NCBI GenBank assembly: GCA_024516035.1 | Contig: CM044962.1 | Location: forward strand, 10,393,918-10,457,917 | Direction of reading: 5' to 3' | DNA: 64,000 bases | DNA from: Bactericera cockerelli | Taxonomy: Eukaryota > Arthropoda > Insecta > Hemiptera > Triozidae | Shown: positions 39,549 to 52,000 of the stretch, in pieces | Layout: every line of letters starts with the position of its first letter | How positions within the stretch are numbered: the first letter of the stretch is position 1 | Position numbers and translations under genes: made by a program | Notes under the pieces: model-generated | What the model saw: only the letters and a program-made list of their open reading frames with translations | What the model was told of the DNA's origin: nothing | The model's database searches: none

Positions 39549-42120
39549 GTATGACATTATAGAAAAATCATGTTTGTAAAGAACCCACATAACATTGGGC
39601 TTCTTTTTGCACACATTAAATAGAATAATTCTCGAACTAAGCATAAAATACAACTTATTTTTAGAGCTTCTATAGTACATAATAATTATGTATTAGTATA
39701 CATACATAGTTAATAAGTACCTACCTAGTTTAAGTTGGCCAAAAAAACAAACAATAAATAAGTTTACAAAAAATACCAACATAATACATAATATTAGGTA
39801 AAGAAAATTATAAAACAGGATTACATTATAGTATGACTTGGAGGTGATAATTTTCAGGATGTTTCTAGGTTGGTTAGATTTACATCTGAGTAATAGATAT
39901 CATAAGTATTTTATTTTCAGACTAGACAGAGAACAAGAGCAAGATATTTTACGGTGAAGTTCAGACCATTATGAGGATAATTTTGTCTGAAAAGATGTTT
40001 ATTGTAGTTTTTGCATTACCTCAACAAATGGGACTAACCTGCAACAAACTTTAACTATTGGAATCCTGTTTACAACCTTTAAATCATATATAAAAAGCAG
40101 ACTACTTACTCAAATGATCCATTTCCTTTGAATGGACAAAAGATGGCTAAAATGAGTAGAGAGAGGGAACTCCCTTACCCGCTGAAGTAATCAAATAAAA
40201 ATACCAACGGGTATGAGGAGTTCCTACCATCTGAACCTCATCAACTACAGTAGCACACACATGAATTGCATGATCCAAGAAAACAAATCTACAAAACAAA
40301 AATGTAAAGCAAAAAGTAAAACATAAAATAACAACAAAAATATCTACTGAACACTCTAGTAAGACTTGGTACGTACCTTTTATTTTTTTGTAATCTTCAA
40401 CGTACAAACAGGAGTATCAGAGTAGAAAAATGGAGGGGACCACCATCTCCCATTGACAGTCAAAAATAAAACAATGGGTGAAATGATAGTTACCAACATT
40501 TCATCTACGACTAATGCTGCATCAACTGATTCAGCAACTTTGATATAAATTTAGGTAAAAAAAGATTATTACATTACCATACTTCCACATACAGTGGAAA
40601 CCCTAAATATCCTGCTTTTTGATTATATACTAAATTCCCTTTTCAGCATCTATTTTGTCCAAGTTTTATACTATTTTAAGGAAGGTGGCCAACTAAACAA
40701 ATAAAAAATATTGTAGCTATATGCTCAACATTGAGAAAAAGCAAACTTGGCAACAGTCACTACAGGTGTCTTAGGGCAGAAATAATAGACATTTATACCT
40801 GTGGACCTAAGTTTAGATTTTGTCTATTGTCCATTTTTTTGGGTAGTTTTTTATCACTCTTTTGGCCCCTCAGAACCTTGATTGAACAGTAAAAGATATC
40901 CAAAAAGTTTGCAGAATTGAACTTACTCTAGCTTATTTAAGCCCAAAATTTCTTTAAATTTGATTTCAGAAATTTCACTATAAATAAATAAATGTATTTC
41001 TTTGAGTTATTACATCACAATTTTAGTGGGTAGCACAGAATTATAGGACTTTTCCATATATTTATCATCCTAATATCTTATGTTTGCCTATAATTCCACC
41101 ACTGGTTGCTGCTCAAATTAAAGCAGCTACTCATTTTTCCTCTTGTGGTATAATTGGAACCCGTTAAAAAAATTTAACTTAGATTTCAGAAATTTTCACT
41201 GCAAACTAGGGATGTCCCAATATATAAAAAACTGATATTAGATTGATATATTTTTGGTCGGTATATTAGCCAAAAAAATGTATGGATATATTTTTTTTAA
41301 TTGTCTACCTTTGATAGCTGTTTTTTGACTTTTCTAAAAAATAAAAAAAATCCAATGCACAACCACCTTAAAAAATGTAAAACCCCATTAGAACACCTTC
41401 TTGTGGGTCTACAGCCACAGACAATTGTTTTCCCAGCAATTTCCTAGAAAAAGATATCCCTCTCCTATAAAAAATATATTGATATATTTGTAAGGTCTGA
41501 TATATCCATGTATTGATATGTTTTCAAAAAAGAACATGCCTATTTCTATCATACATACAAGGGTGAATTTTTCAAAAATTAAAAATACCAGGCATCCAAG
41601 TTTAAATGTTTTTTTGGGGTTGATTACACCATGCTTAGGTAAGGACAACTCTGAGGATTTTTTTGGTATCTGTTTGGTTACAAGATACCTAATTGACATC
41701 AAAAATTCTGCAAAAACAAGTAACTACCTGAAAATGCAACTTATTTACATTTGGCAGAGCTGAATCAGTCTCCAGAACATATTAGAGTGAGATGTACTTC
41801 ATCTTGGCCAAAAATCACAGTATTGAGCTTTCTGCCTCCACTGTATGTGACATTCACCTGAAATTCTCTTGCCCATGGTACCAAAAACATTTTCTTTCAA
41901 ACATACACCATGATCATACAAGATGGTCAAGCTCAGTGGCTTAGTCAATCCATGAGGTTATGTAATCAGTCTCCAAGAATTTCTCAGTTTTTTGGCTCTG
42001 CCAAAGGACATAAACCTCAGGCATTGATGAATTTTACTTCACAACTATTCCTGCTACAGGAATCAGTGAATGAATGTGAGTCAGTGTAGTGCTTAGACGA
42101 TTAGTAAATTGGGGACTAAT
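39549..42120. other. No gene recognised
   Basis: Long AT-rich intergenic stretch. At 40773-40835 a decayed piece of the 129-bp MITE is possible (TTAGGGCAGAAATAATAGAC ... TTTTGTCTATTGTCC). Several 80-97 codon frames exist without domains. Confidence 0.35.
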
Positions 42121-42123
42121 TAA

Positions 42124-42252
42124 GGGCGGAATTAATAGACAACATCAATAACTTAAGTCGTTGGTAAGTGTTGATTTTCCCTATCTTACACAGTATGCAA
42201 TCCATGACTTAGCGCCACAGAGGTATTACAAAAACGTCTATTGATTCCGCCC
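42124..42252 (-). mobile_element. 129-bp MITE, copy 3
   Basis: GGGCGGAATTAATAGAC to TTGATTCCGCCC, flanked by TAA on both sides. The interior is the reverse complement of copy 2 with few differences. Confidence 0.85.
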
Positions 42253-42255
42253 TAA

Positions 42256-44095
42256 ATGTCCTATATTAGTCACTTATAGAAAAAGGGGCATACCCTGACA
42301 GTGTTAACCATACCCACCTGTAGTGAAAAATTCTTCTCTGACAATTGAATTTAAACTAAAACTGGACAGTTTTTAATGAGTTCTTTTTTTATCTAACAGA
42401 TAAGACAAAGAAAACGTGGGGCGAAATAAAAACGCGATAACTATTCCCCAGGGTAGGCTCATGCCTAACTTGATGCGGCGTTTCAAAATAACGAGGGAAG
42501 CACAAAAGTTTAGAAGCATGCCGCATGCTGGTCAACATGGTACTTACCAGCTCGGGAAATTCACACTTCCAATTTTATCAATGGGGAGAAGCGAATGTAC
42601 TTCTAAACGAAAGATCAGTGAAATGTAAATTTCAATTTGAAGTATGATCTAAGTTCTTTTCTGAAAGCTTGAAGGGTTACTGGACAAAAGAAAGAAAGTT
42701 CTAAATAATCTAAAAGCTCGAAAACCCAATCTCGATTCTCAAACGAGCTTAACTTCTGAGCAAAGCGTCAGGAGCGTCACTCACACTCACAGGAAAAGCC
42801 GGCGAAACCGCCATGCTTTAAATTCCCCTCTTCCGCTCTTGTCTACGCCACTTCTTTCTTCTTTGTATTTAGCGCTGTTGCCAAACGAACTTTTATGAAA
42901 ATGTACGGGGTTCATCGATGGTTGAAAGATTCTCATCATGGGGTCTCCAGCTACATTACTCATTTTATGATGGTAAATTTTTTCAACAGACTGCTAAGTA
43001 AAATACCAACTCCGATGAAGCTGCATTGTACCAACAAAAAGGTATGAGTTTGAGTCATAATTGTATTCATTCAAGAGAAAGTAAATTATTATGATGTAGG
43101 TAAGTATCATTATACATAACTCAAGACAGTGTAAAAAGTAAGTTAGGCCCTTTTTCATTGTAATATATAGGTATAGGTATGTCATCCAACGTGAGCAATC
43201 AGTCATAATCAAGTCTCGACGACATCATTCTAGCAGACAACTTCATGGCCCTGTGGATACTACCCCAACAATTTGAACTCTCCGAGCAATTTATCTGATA
43301 CATAAAAAGTCTCTTAGCACGAAAAATGCTCCTACCGGGCTCTGAAATTAAAACACGCTCCAAGAGGCGGTTTCCAATGGGTATACGATGAAAATTACGC
43401 TTATGTACTGCGCGGAGAGTACGCTATGTCCGATTCCTACGGGCACGTAAGACCAGAGTTCACAGCACACTGTTCACATATGGAAACGTCATAACACGAT
43501 GAAAAGTTTAATCATACGAATACTATTGGAAATAAACCCTTGACTAAAATTAAGAGAAGAAATATAAAATAATGAAGTGAATAATGTGACGAAACGATAA
43601 TGAAAATGAAATAAATTAATGATTTTTAGGAAATGATACACGTACCCTGAACCCTAAAAAAATGCGATCACCGAAGAACAGCTGATCACTACTGGAGAAC
43701 CCTAGAACCCTAAATTTTGTTCTCCTCTGACCCCTCATTATAAGCGGCGTGTGACTTTATCGTTATTAGTCGGTCTGCTTGAAATTTGTAGAAATATAAT
43801 TTATCGTACAACGCGAGCCGCCCTCAAATACGAAATTATTTTAAACCAAAACAAACACTTCTCATCCCAAATCTTATCAAATTTTAAATTAAATTGAAAT
43901 TTGAAATTTTGTGAATAACTTTTAACACCTAATTACCTACAGTTCAGTTTTATCGCTTAAATAGCTAGTAAGATTAGAAACAAAGTAGTTTTCAGCTATT
44001 ACACCTTCTGAGATTCTTAATTTCTGTTTAAATAATAGAATCCTCGCTCCCATATTGATTTTTGTCCCCAGTTGGGATTTGAGGATTTGATCAAA
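42256..44095. other. Intergenic; possible promoter region
   Basis: No coding region is supportable. 42770-42900 is richer in GC than its surroundings (CAGGAAAAGCCGGCGAAACC) and could be a promoter. A GTAAGT donor-like site on the minus strand at 42547-42541 could end a non-coding first exon of an unseen gene. Both points are weak. Confidence 0.3.
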
Positions 44096-44161
44096 ACCTA
44101 CATGGAGCAGAGAATATAAGATTTAAAAGTTCTTCTCTTCGATTTACCTGTCACTTTAAAG

Positions 44162-44435
44162 GTAAGAGAGAAAGTATTTTTTGATTGTATTATTTTCCTA
44201 GTTTAATGATGAATCCCTCAAGGAGGGTAGAGATATTGTATGAAAAAATTTCACAGGTATTAAAAGTGAAATTGTATATTATAAAAAATCACTTTCAAAG
44301 CCAAGTCAGAAGTGCCTACTTCCATTGAGCTTCGTGAGTATCTTATTTTTCATTTGATCAAGAAGTCTATTACATTAACAATCTGTTACCTATTGGACTT
44401 TGAGCTGAATGAGCATCTGTTTTCTGTTCTAACAG
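44162..44435 (+). other. Probable 5' UTR intron of the PDSS2-like gene
   Basis: TTTAAAG|GTAAGAG at 44161/44162 is a good donor and TTCTGTTCTAACAG at 44435 a good acceptor, followed by 64 bp to the start codon. A second acceptor-like site, TAGTTTCAG, ends near 44491. No transcript evidence is available. Confidence 0.45.
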
Positions 44436-44499
44436 GAATGTCAGTTAATTGAAGAACTAAGTTTTCAATACAAGAGGGAATAGTTTCAGCTGTGAAATA

Positions 44500-45879
44500 A
44501 TGCAGAAAATACTATTACAAAATTGCAAATATCATCAAATCTGGACCCGTTGCACTCAGTATTGTATGCATGTTAGCTCAAGTAAGCAAAAACACACTCA
44601 TGCACGACCTGATTGGAACAAAGCTGTGTCAGATGCCGAGAAGATTGTTGGATATCCAACATCATTTTTGAGTTTACGATGGCTTCTAAGTGATGAAATT
44701 GCCAATGTAGCACTTCACCTGCGAAAACTTGTTGGTTCAAGCCACCCACTCTTAAAGACTGCAAAAAATCTCTTGTACACAGGGTCTAACAATATGCAAG
44801 CATGGGGTCTTATTGTACTTCTCATATCAAAAACAGTGGGTTACTCAAGTAGTATCAGTGAGGTAGACCAAGATAATTCAGCAGGAGTTTTGCATAGTCA
44901 ACGAGCCCTGGCTGAAGTGACAGAGATGATTAGAACCAGTCATCTTATTCACAAAGGCTTGATCAATATTTATCCTGGTCTTTATTCTGAGCAACATGTG
45001 CTAGATGATATGACTTTTGGTAATAAAATTGCTTTATTGAGTGGTGACTATTTACTCAGCAATTCTTGTGCTGAATTAGCAGCTTTGAAAAATCAGCATC
45101 TTGTAGAGTTGATGAGTGGTGCAGTGAAAGATTTAGCTCAATCAGAATTCATTGGTAGACAAGACACTCAAAACAATCCCTTGCCTCCTATAAATTTAGG
45201 TATTGTGAGAACAAATGTTTCTAATAGTAATGAGTGTCATGACAAAGATACATTATATAATGGTAGAAGTGTTCAGGAAATAATTGATAACTTGGACTTG
45301 ATCTCAAATGATTCTCAGGACATAGACTTGCTGTTTGAAACTCATAGTAAGACTGTTGAAGACTGGACTGACAGAAATCTTCTGTTGGGAGCCAGTCTGC
45401 TGGGGAAATCATGTAAAGGTGCCTTGCTATTAGCTGGACATGGTGAAAGAATACAAGAGCTAGGTTATGATTTTGGTAAACATTTAGCTTTAAGTTGGCA
45501 AGCTTTTGTTGAGCTTGAAACATTTGAGCACTATTCTTTGCAACACCAGCCTCAGAGTGATACCATGACACACAACCCATCACCATTGTCTAATGAAACA
45601 TTTAGTTTGGTTTGTGCCCCAGTGTTATTCCATTTGGAATATTCTCCAGAAGCATCCCGCATGACACTGTCAAGGGAAATAGAAAAGGGCAATGAATCTG
45701 TGTTCAATGTCAACCTCAGAGTTGTACATGAACAGGTGTGCAATGGCCCAGGCATTAAACTGACCAAACTTTTGAAACATTACCACTCAACCAAAGCATT
45801 GAATGTTTTATTACAATTTGGAAACAGTGATGCTAGAAATGCATTGATTAAAATTATTGAAGTGATGGGTAATATCTGA
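44500..45879 (+). CDS. PDSS2: Decaprenyl/all-trans-polyprenyl diphosphate synthase subunit 2 (PDSS2-like), intact and intronless
   Basis: The 459-residue product is the regulatory subunit that pairs with PDSS1 to make the long isoprenoid tail of ubiquinone in mitochondria. Residues 38-85 (DWNKAVSDAEKIVGYPTSFL, SDEIANVALHLRKLVGSSHP) are the diagnostic N-terminal block of PDSS2. QRALAEVTEMIRTSHLIHKG (134-153) and GNKIALLSGDYLLSNSC (174-190) lie where catalytic synthases carry DDxxD. Here there is none (HKGLIN instead), as is normal for the non-catalytic subunit. The first 37 residues are basic and Cys/His-rich and may be a mitochondrial targeting sequence. The length is somewhat above the usual 400. 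The whole frame is a single exon; a probable 5' UTR intron and AATAAA at 45977 make a functional gene likelier than a dead retrocopy. Confidence 0.92.
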   Translation: MQKILLQNCKYHQIWTRCTQYCMHVSSSKQKHTHARPDWNKAVSDAEKIVGYPTSFLSLRWLLSDEIANVALHLRKLVGSSHPLLKTAKNLLYTGSNNMQAWGLIVLLISKTVGYSSSISEVDQDNSAGVLHSQRALAEVTEMIRTSHLIHKGLINIYPGLYSEQHVLDDMTFGNKIALLSGDYLLSNSCAELAALKNQHLVELMSGAVKDLAQSEFIGRQDTQNNPLPPINLGIVRTNVSNSNECHDKDTLYNGRSVQEIIDNLDLISNDSQDIDLLFETHSKTVEDWTDRNLLLGASLLGKSCKGALLLAGHGERIQELGYDFGKHLALSWQAFVELETFEHYSLQHQPQSDTMTHNPSPLSNETFSLVCAPVLFHLEYSPEASRMTLSREIEKGNESVFNVNLRVVHEQVCNGPGIKLTKLLKHYHSTKALNVLLQFGNSDARNALIKIIEVMGNI

Positions 45880-45976
45880 TGAAATTTGCATTAGTATTTT
45901 TAATAGAAAATAAGTAATTATGGCCAAACATCACCAAAGTGGCCCTAGAGATATAAAATTGTTAATTTTTTCAGTG

Positions 45977-45982
45977 AATAAA
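45977..45982 (+). terminator. Polyadenylation signal of the PDSS2-like gene
   Basis: AATAAA lies 98 bp after the stop codon, in the context GTGAATAAATGTAAATAATTGG. No other canonical signal is closer. Confidence 0.55.
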
Positions 45983-46370
45983 TGTAAATAATTGGCCCAA
46001 GAGTGCATGCCCTTGTTCATTATCTTCTGTACTATAAATGATAATAAGAAAATGTCAATGACTATTTATCTTTGTTAAATTATTTTTGGTTTTTCATATT
46101 CTTATTACAAATAAATAAACTCTTTTCCCCCCTACACTTAATTATTTTAAAATGGTTACATTTACCAATTAATTCAATACTTTCTTTGCAAGTCCATGAT
46201 GGTTGTGTCATGGTGGTGAAAGGATTGATGGGGTATTTACCCATGTGGACAGCCATAAACAATTTTCTGGGCTCCTTCCATGTCCCATGTGTTTGTATAT
46301 TTAATAGTTAAAATATTTCTTAAAATTTAGAATAAAATTGGGAGCTTTCAATTAAAACAATATACAGGGT

Positions 46371-47222
46371 CTTCATAAAGTCTCACCCAGGCCTAGGTTT
46401 CTCGAAAACGACTCAGAATATCAAAAAACGAAAAAGCCGTATTCCTTTATATTTAGGGGGATTGATTTTCAGCCAATTTTTTTTTTGCCTACACGGCCCC
46501 AGTCAGGCTGGGCATGGACCAACTTTAAAATCTTAAATAGAATGGTATGTCTTGTGGCATATTGTTTTAAAGGTCTTATTGAGAGAAGTTCATTACAATA
46601 AATTTCAGTGTGCTACGACTTACCGTTCTCGAGATACAGGGTCGGACGTCCTGCGTAATATCCATATATTTTGACCTATAACTCGTTAACCGTATATTAT
46701 GGAGAAATTTTTTCTTGTTAATAATAACTCCTTGATTTGTTTTTTCGTTAAATTTTTTTCGACTGTTCGTCCGGCTGGCTGACGAAACCGACCAGAAACT
46801 AACATCAACAGAGTATGTCGAGTTATAACTTGTTCGAAAGGTCTTGTCATAAGGAGTTTTATTAACAAGAAAAATTTTCTCCATAATTTACGGTTAACGA
46901 GTTATAGGTCAAAATATATGGATATTACGCAGGACGTCCGACCCTGTATCTCGAGAACGGTAAGTCGTAGCACACTGAAATTTAATGTAATGAACTTTTC
47001 TCAATAAGACCTTTAAAACAATATGCCACAAGACATACCATTCTATTTAAGATTTTAAAGTTGGTCCATGCCCAGCCTGACTGGGGCCGTGTAGGCAAAA
47101 AAAAATTGGCTGAAAATCAATCCCCCTAAATATAAAGGAATACGGGTTTTTGCGTTTTTTGATATTCTGAGTCGTTTTCGAGAAACCTAGGCCTGGGTGA
47201 GACTTTATGAAGACCCTGTATA
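46371..47222. mobile_element. Foldback element, family 2, complete
   Basis: TATACAGGGTCTTCATAAAG at the left end and CTTTATGAAGACCCTGTATA at the right are exact mirrors. The arms pair along about 420 bp each, around a centre near 46796. The interior shares GGCATGGACCAACTTTAAAA, CTCGAGATACAGGGTCGGAC and TATAACTCGTTAACCG with 17164-18054. Open frames inside are antisense mirrors of each other and not genes. Confidence 0.85.
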
Positions 47223-48142
47223 TTAAATAAGACTGCTCAGATTTTTTCACTACCAAGTGTTAATTTTTAATTGAAGTTAGTTTTTGTACCATCTAGTGTT
47301 GTTATATCAGTAACAGAAGAGTACTCCTTTCCAAATTCTGGTAGAAAAATCTGTAAAGGGTTCTGTACAGGCATTAGGTTTATAGAGATGGCTTGACAGT
47401 TCAACAGATAGAACAAAATCGTCTAGTTGAGCCAACATTAACAGAAAGAAGACTTGGTAGAGGACTATCAATAGAGAACAGACTGGCTAATCCTAACTAG
47501 CAAGGCTAGCTTATAGTTCCCCAAGGATTTAATGGCTTATAAAAAACAAGCCCAAGTTTTCATGAAAGATGATTGCACATATAAATATGTGCTTCAGAAC
47601 CAACCAACTTTTCCATTTAAGTTGGATAAAGACCATCACTTCCCCAGCTGAAGACAAGCTGGCTACAACAATAACATAGAACAAAACCAAGTTTGGATAG
47701 GGCCCAGGTTCTGTTCAACTTAGACATTACTAGAAGCAGTGAAGTGGCTGCTCCATAAGTATTTTTTTTTTTTTTTTTTTTTTGATAAGATACCTATTTG
47801 GATTAAATTTGGAATATTAAAAATCTTTTCTTATTCCAAATCTAAATGATATACATTGAGCTACATGGAAGAAATGAAATTGTCCTTGTCCTATTGATAA
47901 AATAAATTGACTTGGCTTTGAAAACTATTGGCTTTTGACTTTCTTTATTTCTCATTCTCATTGTTTTATTTTTGAGATAATAATGAAAACACATACGAAT
48001 GTCATTTTTATGACCTGGCTCCATTGGTGTAACTAGAAATTTCACCATAAAAGACTCCAACAATGATTATTAAAGGCAATACCTATTTTTATTGAATATG
48101 GCGTTTTACCTATATGTACAATGAGAGCTGTTTGACTTTGCT
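47223..48142. other. No gene recognised
   Basis: Intergenic sequence with a T-run at 47763-47783. Confidence 0.35.
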
Positions 48143-48299
48143 GTGGTTGCTATCAGAAAAATTGTGAATGTGGCGTTTTTCCGCTCGCCAGGCGTCCTAG
48201 TTGGAATATTATTATTTTTAAGTACAGGTTATTGCCTTTTTCCCCCTCGGCTGGCGCCCTAGTTTGAATATTGAAAAATCTTGCGCCTTCAAGACGAAA

Positions 48300-48440
48300 A
48301 AAGGCACCTATGTATATGTATACAAGTATACATATATCTACCAAATTTTAGACTCCTTGGACATACCAGGAGAAACAGACGTGTATGAGTAACTGTTGAG
48401 TGAGTAACTTTAACATTTTGATAATAATAATGGACCGAGA
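48300..48440 (-). mobile_element. Diverged Helitron 5' part
   Basis: In reverse, TCCATTATTATTATCAAAATG, AGTTACTCACTCAACAGTTACT and GTTTCTCCTGGTATGTCCAAGG, then TCTAAAATTTGGTAGATATA, follow the order of the Helitron at 14107-14365. The 3' end was not found. Confidence 0.45.
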
Positions 48441-48454
48441 ACTGTTTGAAATTC

Positions 48455-48900
48455 AGGAAAACACGAATACACCCTTATTTATCCCTTTATTTTTTTGATG
48501 GTTAAGTTTTTGCAACAACAACAAAAAATTCCCTACCATGCACCAGTCACGCTGGGCATGGACCAACTTTAAATTTTTAAATGGAATGGTGTATTGTTTT
48601 AAAGGTCTCATTGAGAGAAGTTCACCGGAACCAATGTCAGTGAGCTACGTCGGACTCTCCACCAAAAAAATCACCTGTAAAAGGTGAAATACAATCAGTT
48701 GAAAAAAAATTTACACCTTTTTTGCGCTTGAAGGGACAATCCAGAAGATTCCATTTTCACACTTTCTACCCTGTATCTCGTGAACCATAAGTCGTAGCTC
48801 ACTGAATTTTTTTGCTATAAATTCTCCTAATGAGACCTTTAAATTAATATGACACACGTTATACGTATACCATTCCATTAAAAAAAAATAATTTGGTCCA
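48455..48900. mobile_element. Degenerate foldback element cut by the assembly gap
   Basis: CACGCTGGGCATGGACCAAC and GGTCTCATTGAGAGAAGTTC are left-arm phrases of family 2. CCTGTATCTCGTGAACCATA, AGTCGTAGCTCACTGAA and TAATGAGACCTTTAAA are right-arm phrases. The sequence ends TTGGTCCA just before the Ns, exactly where the other copies continue with TGCCCAGCC. Confidence 0.75.
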
Positions 48901-49000
48901 NNNNNNNNNNNNNNNNNNNNNNNNNNNNNNNNNNNNNNNNNNNNNNNNNNNNNNNNNNNNNNNNNNNNNNNNNNNNNNNNNNNNNNNNNNNNNNNNNNNN
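48901..49000. other. Assembly gap
   Basis: Exactly 100 unknown bases, the conventional size for a gap of unknown length. Confidence 0.98.
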
Positions 49001-52000
49001 CCCGGGGGTCCCGATGGGATTCCCCCCCCACAAAAATACTTTCCCCAAAATCCCCCCGGGGGGGAAAACCCAGATGGAAGGGGAAAACCCAAAAAATTTG
49101 GGGGATTTCCCTCAAAAAACAAACTCTTTTTTAAAACCCTAAAAAAAAAAATATTAAATTTTAAAATTTTTTTTCATTTTTAAGGATTAAAATTTAAATA
49201 TTTTAATTTTGTTAAAGGAAACGACCCAAATTTACCCGGGGCCCTTTTAAAAAGGGGGGAAAAAAAAAAAATTTTTTTTCCGAACCCAAGGAAAATTTTT
49301 TAATTTTTAAAAAACCCCGGGGGGGGGTTTTTTTTCAAAGGGCCCTAAGGGCCCAAAAACCCTCCCCCCGGACCCAAAGGGGGCCCAAGTTTTTATTTCC
49401 CCGGGGAAAAAATTTTTAAAAACCCCTTAAAAACCCCCCCAAAAACCCCAATTTTTTTAAAAATTTTTTCAAAATTTTTTTTTAAAAAAATTTTAAATTT
49501 TTTAATTTTTTTAAATTTTTTAAAAAAAAAAAATCCCCAAATTTTTTTTTAAAAAAAAAAAAAATTTTTTTTTTTAAATTAAAGGAAAAAAAGTCCCTTT
49601 TTTATCCCCCTTTAAATTTTTTAATTTACGGAAGAAATCGGGAAAAAACCTTTTCAAAAAATTTAATTTTCCCCTAAAATTAAAATTTGCTAGGGGACCC
49701 TTCAAAAAAAAATAAATTAAAAATTTCCAAAAAACCCCCTTTTTAAATTTTGGGATTAAAAGAAAATTTAAAAATTTTTAATCTATTTTCATTTAAAAAA
49801 AAAATTTTTTTAAAAAAAAAAAATTTTAAAAAAGGGGTTTATTTAAAATTTTTGGAAATCCCAAATGGGGTTTTCCCCCCAAAGGGGCCCCTTTTTCCCG
49901 GGTTTTACCCAAAAAAGGGGGGAAAAAGGGGGGAAAATTTTTTGGGGGGGAAAGGGGAAAAAAAAAAAAATTTTTTTTAAAAAAAGGGGAAAAAAAAAAA
50001 AGGGGGTTTTTAAAAAAAAGGGGGTTTGGGGGGGGGAAATTTAGGGGGAGGGGGAATTTTTTTTTTCCCCCCTTTTTTAAGGGGGGTTTTAAACAAACCC
50101 CCCTCCAACCCCCCCCCCCTTTTTTAAAACCCATTTTTAAAAAATTTTTTTTTTTCCCAAAATTTATTCTTCAAAAGGGGCCCCTTTTTAACAAATTTTC
50201 CCCAAATCAAGTTGGGGGAAAAATTTTTTTTTTTTTTAAAATAAAAAAATTTTCCTTTTTTAAAAAGAAAAATTTTTTTTTGGGGGAAAACCTTTTTGGG
50301 GGAAAAAAATTTTTACATTTTTTTCCCCCAAAGGGGAAAAATTTAATTAAACCAAAAACCCATCCCCAACGTCAAGGGGTTTTCCCAAAACCAATTTTTC
50401 TTAAAAAAAAACCGGTGGCTTTTTAAATTTTTCACTTAAAAAAAATTTTTTAAATTTTAAAAAAAATCTTTTAATTTAAAGGGGTTTTCTTTAAAAAACC
50501 TTTCCCAAAAGGGGCCCGGCTTCCAATAAAAAATGGAAGGATGGGTTGAAAAAGGGGTTTTTAAAATTTAATTTTAATTTTTCCCCCGAAAAACGTTTTT
50601 CCAAACAAAAAATTTTTAAAATTTTTTTTTTTTAATTTATTTAAAATGGGAGTTTTTTTTTTTTTAAAAAAATTTGGAAAGGGGTTTTTTTTGAAAAAAT
50701 TTTTTATTTTTTAAAAAACTTTTTAAAAGCCCCAAATTTAAAAACAACTTTTTTTAAGTTTTTTTTTTTTTTAACTTGGGTTGGCCCCCTTTTTTTTAAA
50801 ACCCCTTATTTAAAGGGGGGGGATTTAACCTTTTTTTAAGTTTTAAAAATTTGAAACTTTTAAATTTTTAATTTTTAAAAAGGGAAAAAAAAAATTTTTT
50901 TTGGGTTTTTAATTTTAAAAAAAGGTTTTTCTTTTTTTAAAAAGGAAAAAATTAATTTTTTAAACCTAAAAAAATCTTTTAATTAAATTAGAATTATAAT
51001 TTTCATTAATTGGATTCCCTTTTCTAACCCCGAAAATTTAACCGGGTATTGTCTTTGGGGACCCAAAAAGGGAAAAGGTCCAACGGGCCCTTACGTGGTA
51101 ATTTTGCTTTTAAATTTTTCTAAAAAAATCTTTTCTTTTGGACCTTTTAACTTAATTTGACTTTGAAATAAATCAAACCCCAATTCTCAATTTTTCATTT
51201 GCCAACGTAAAACCTAATTTTTAGTGAAAAACCATAAAAATTTAACAATTTTTTTAAAAATTTTTTTTTTAAATAAAAAATAAGGAACCCCCCAAAAAAA
51301 GAGAATATTACATTAATGCAATCCCAAAAAAAGAAACCAATGGAAAGAGGATTGTATTAATAAATATCCCCCTTTTCTAGAAATTTAAATTAAAATTTAA
51401 TTCAAAAAACTTAATTTTAGTTTTAAAAGTTTAAACTCTTTAAAATTTTGACCCATTTAAATTCCGTTTTTTACCCAGAATAAGTTATATAATTTAGAAA
51501 ATTGAAAAAAAAAAAAATTTAAAATAAAATCCATAATTTTACATCTTAATATTTATTTTTCCGGGTAAAGTTTAACCTTAATGTTTAAAGTTTAAAACCT
51601 ATTTACAAAAAACTTTTAAAAATATTTAAATTAATTGAAAATTTTTAATTTAAGTTTAAACATTTTTATTGTTATTTTATAAACTTATTTAAATTTTAAA
51701 TTGGATCAAAAAAAGGGGTTTATTTTTTTCCCCTTTTCCCCCTTTTTTTCCCAAAAAAAAATTGATTTAAAAAATGCAAAATTTATTAAAATAATTGTTT
51801 ATAAAACTTTAAAAAAAAAATTTCAAGCCTTGGAAATTAAAATAAAAATTTGAAAGGTTTTTAATTAAGAAGACTTTTGGTTTTTTTTTTTAATTTTTCC
51901 CTTTTCCATTAAAAATTAAAACAAATTTAAACAAAAATTAAAAAAAATTTTAAAAATCCCGGGAATAAAAAAATCCAAAAAAATTAATTCTTTAAAATTG

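Noticed and set aside
42416..42628. A 70-codon frame after a CTAACAG acceptor-like site
   Set aside because: No domain, no matching donor, and stops directly after the putative acceptor; I could not support an exon.
44500..45879. Catalytic polyprenyl diphosphate synthase (PDSS1-type)
   Set aside because: The Asp-rich DDxxD motifs are absent and the N-terminal block is specific to the second subunit.
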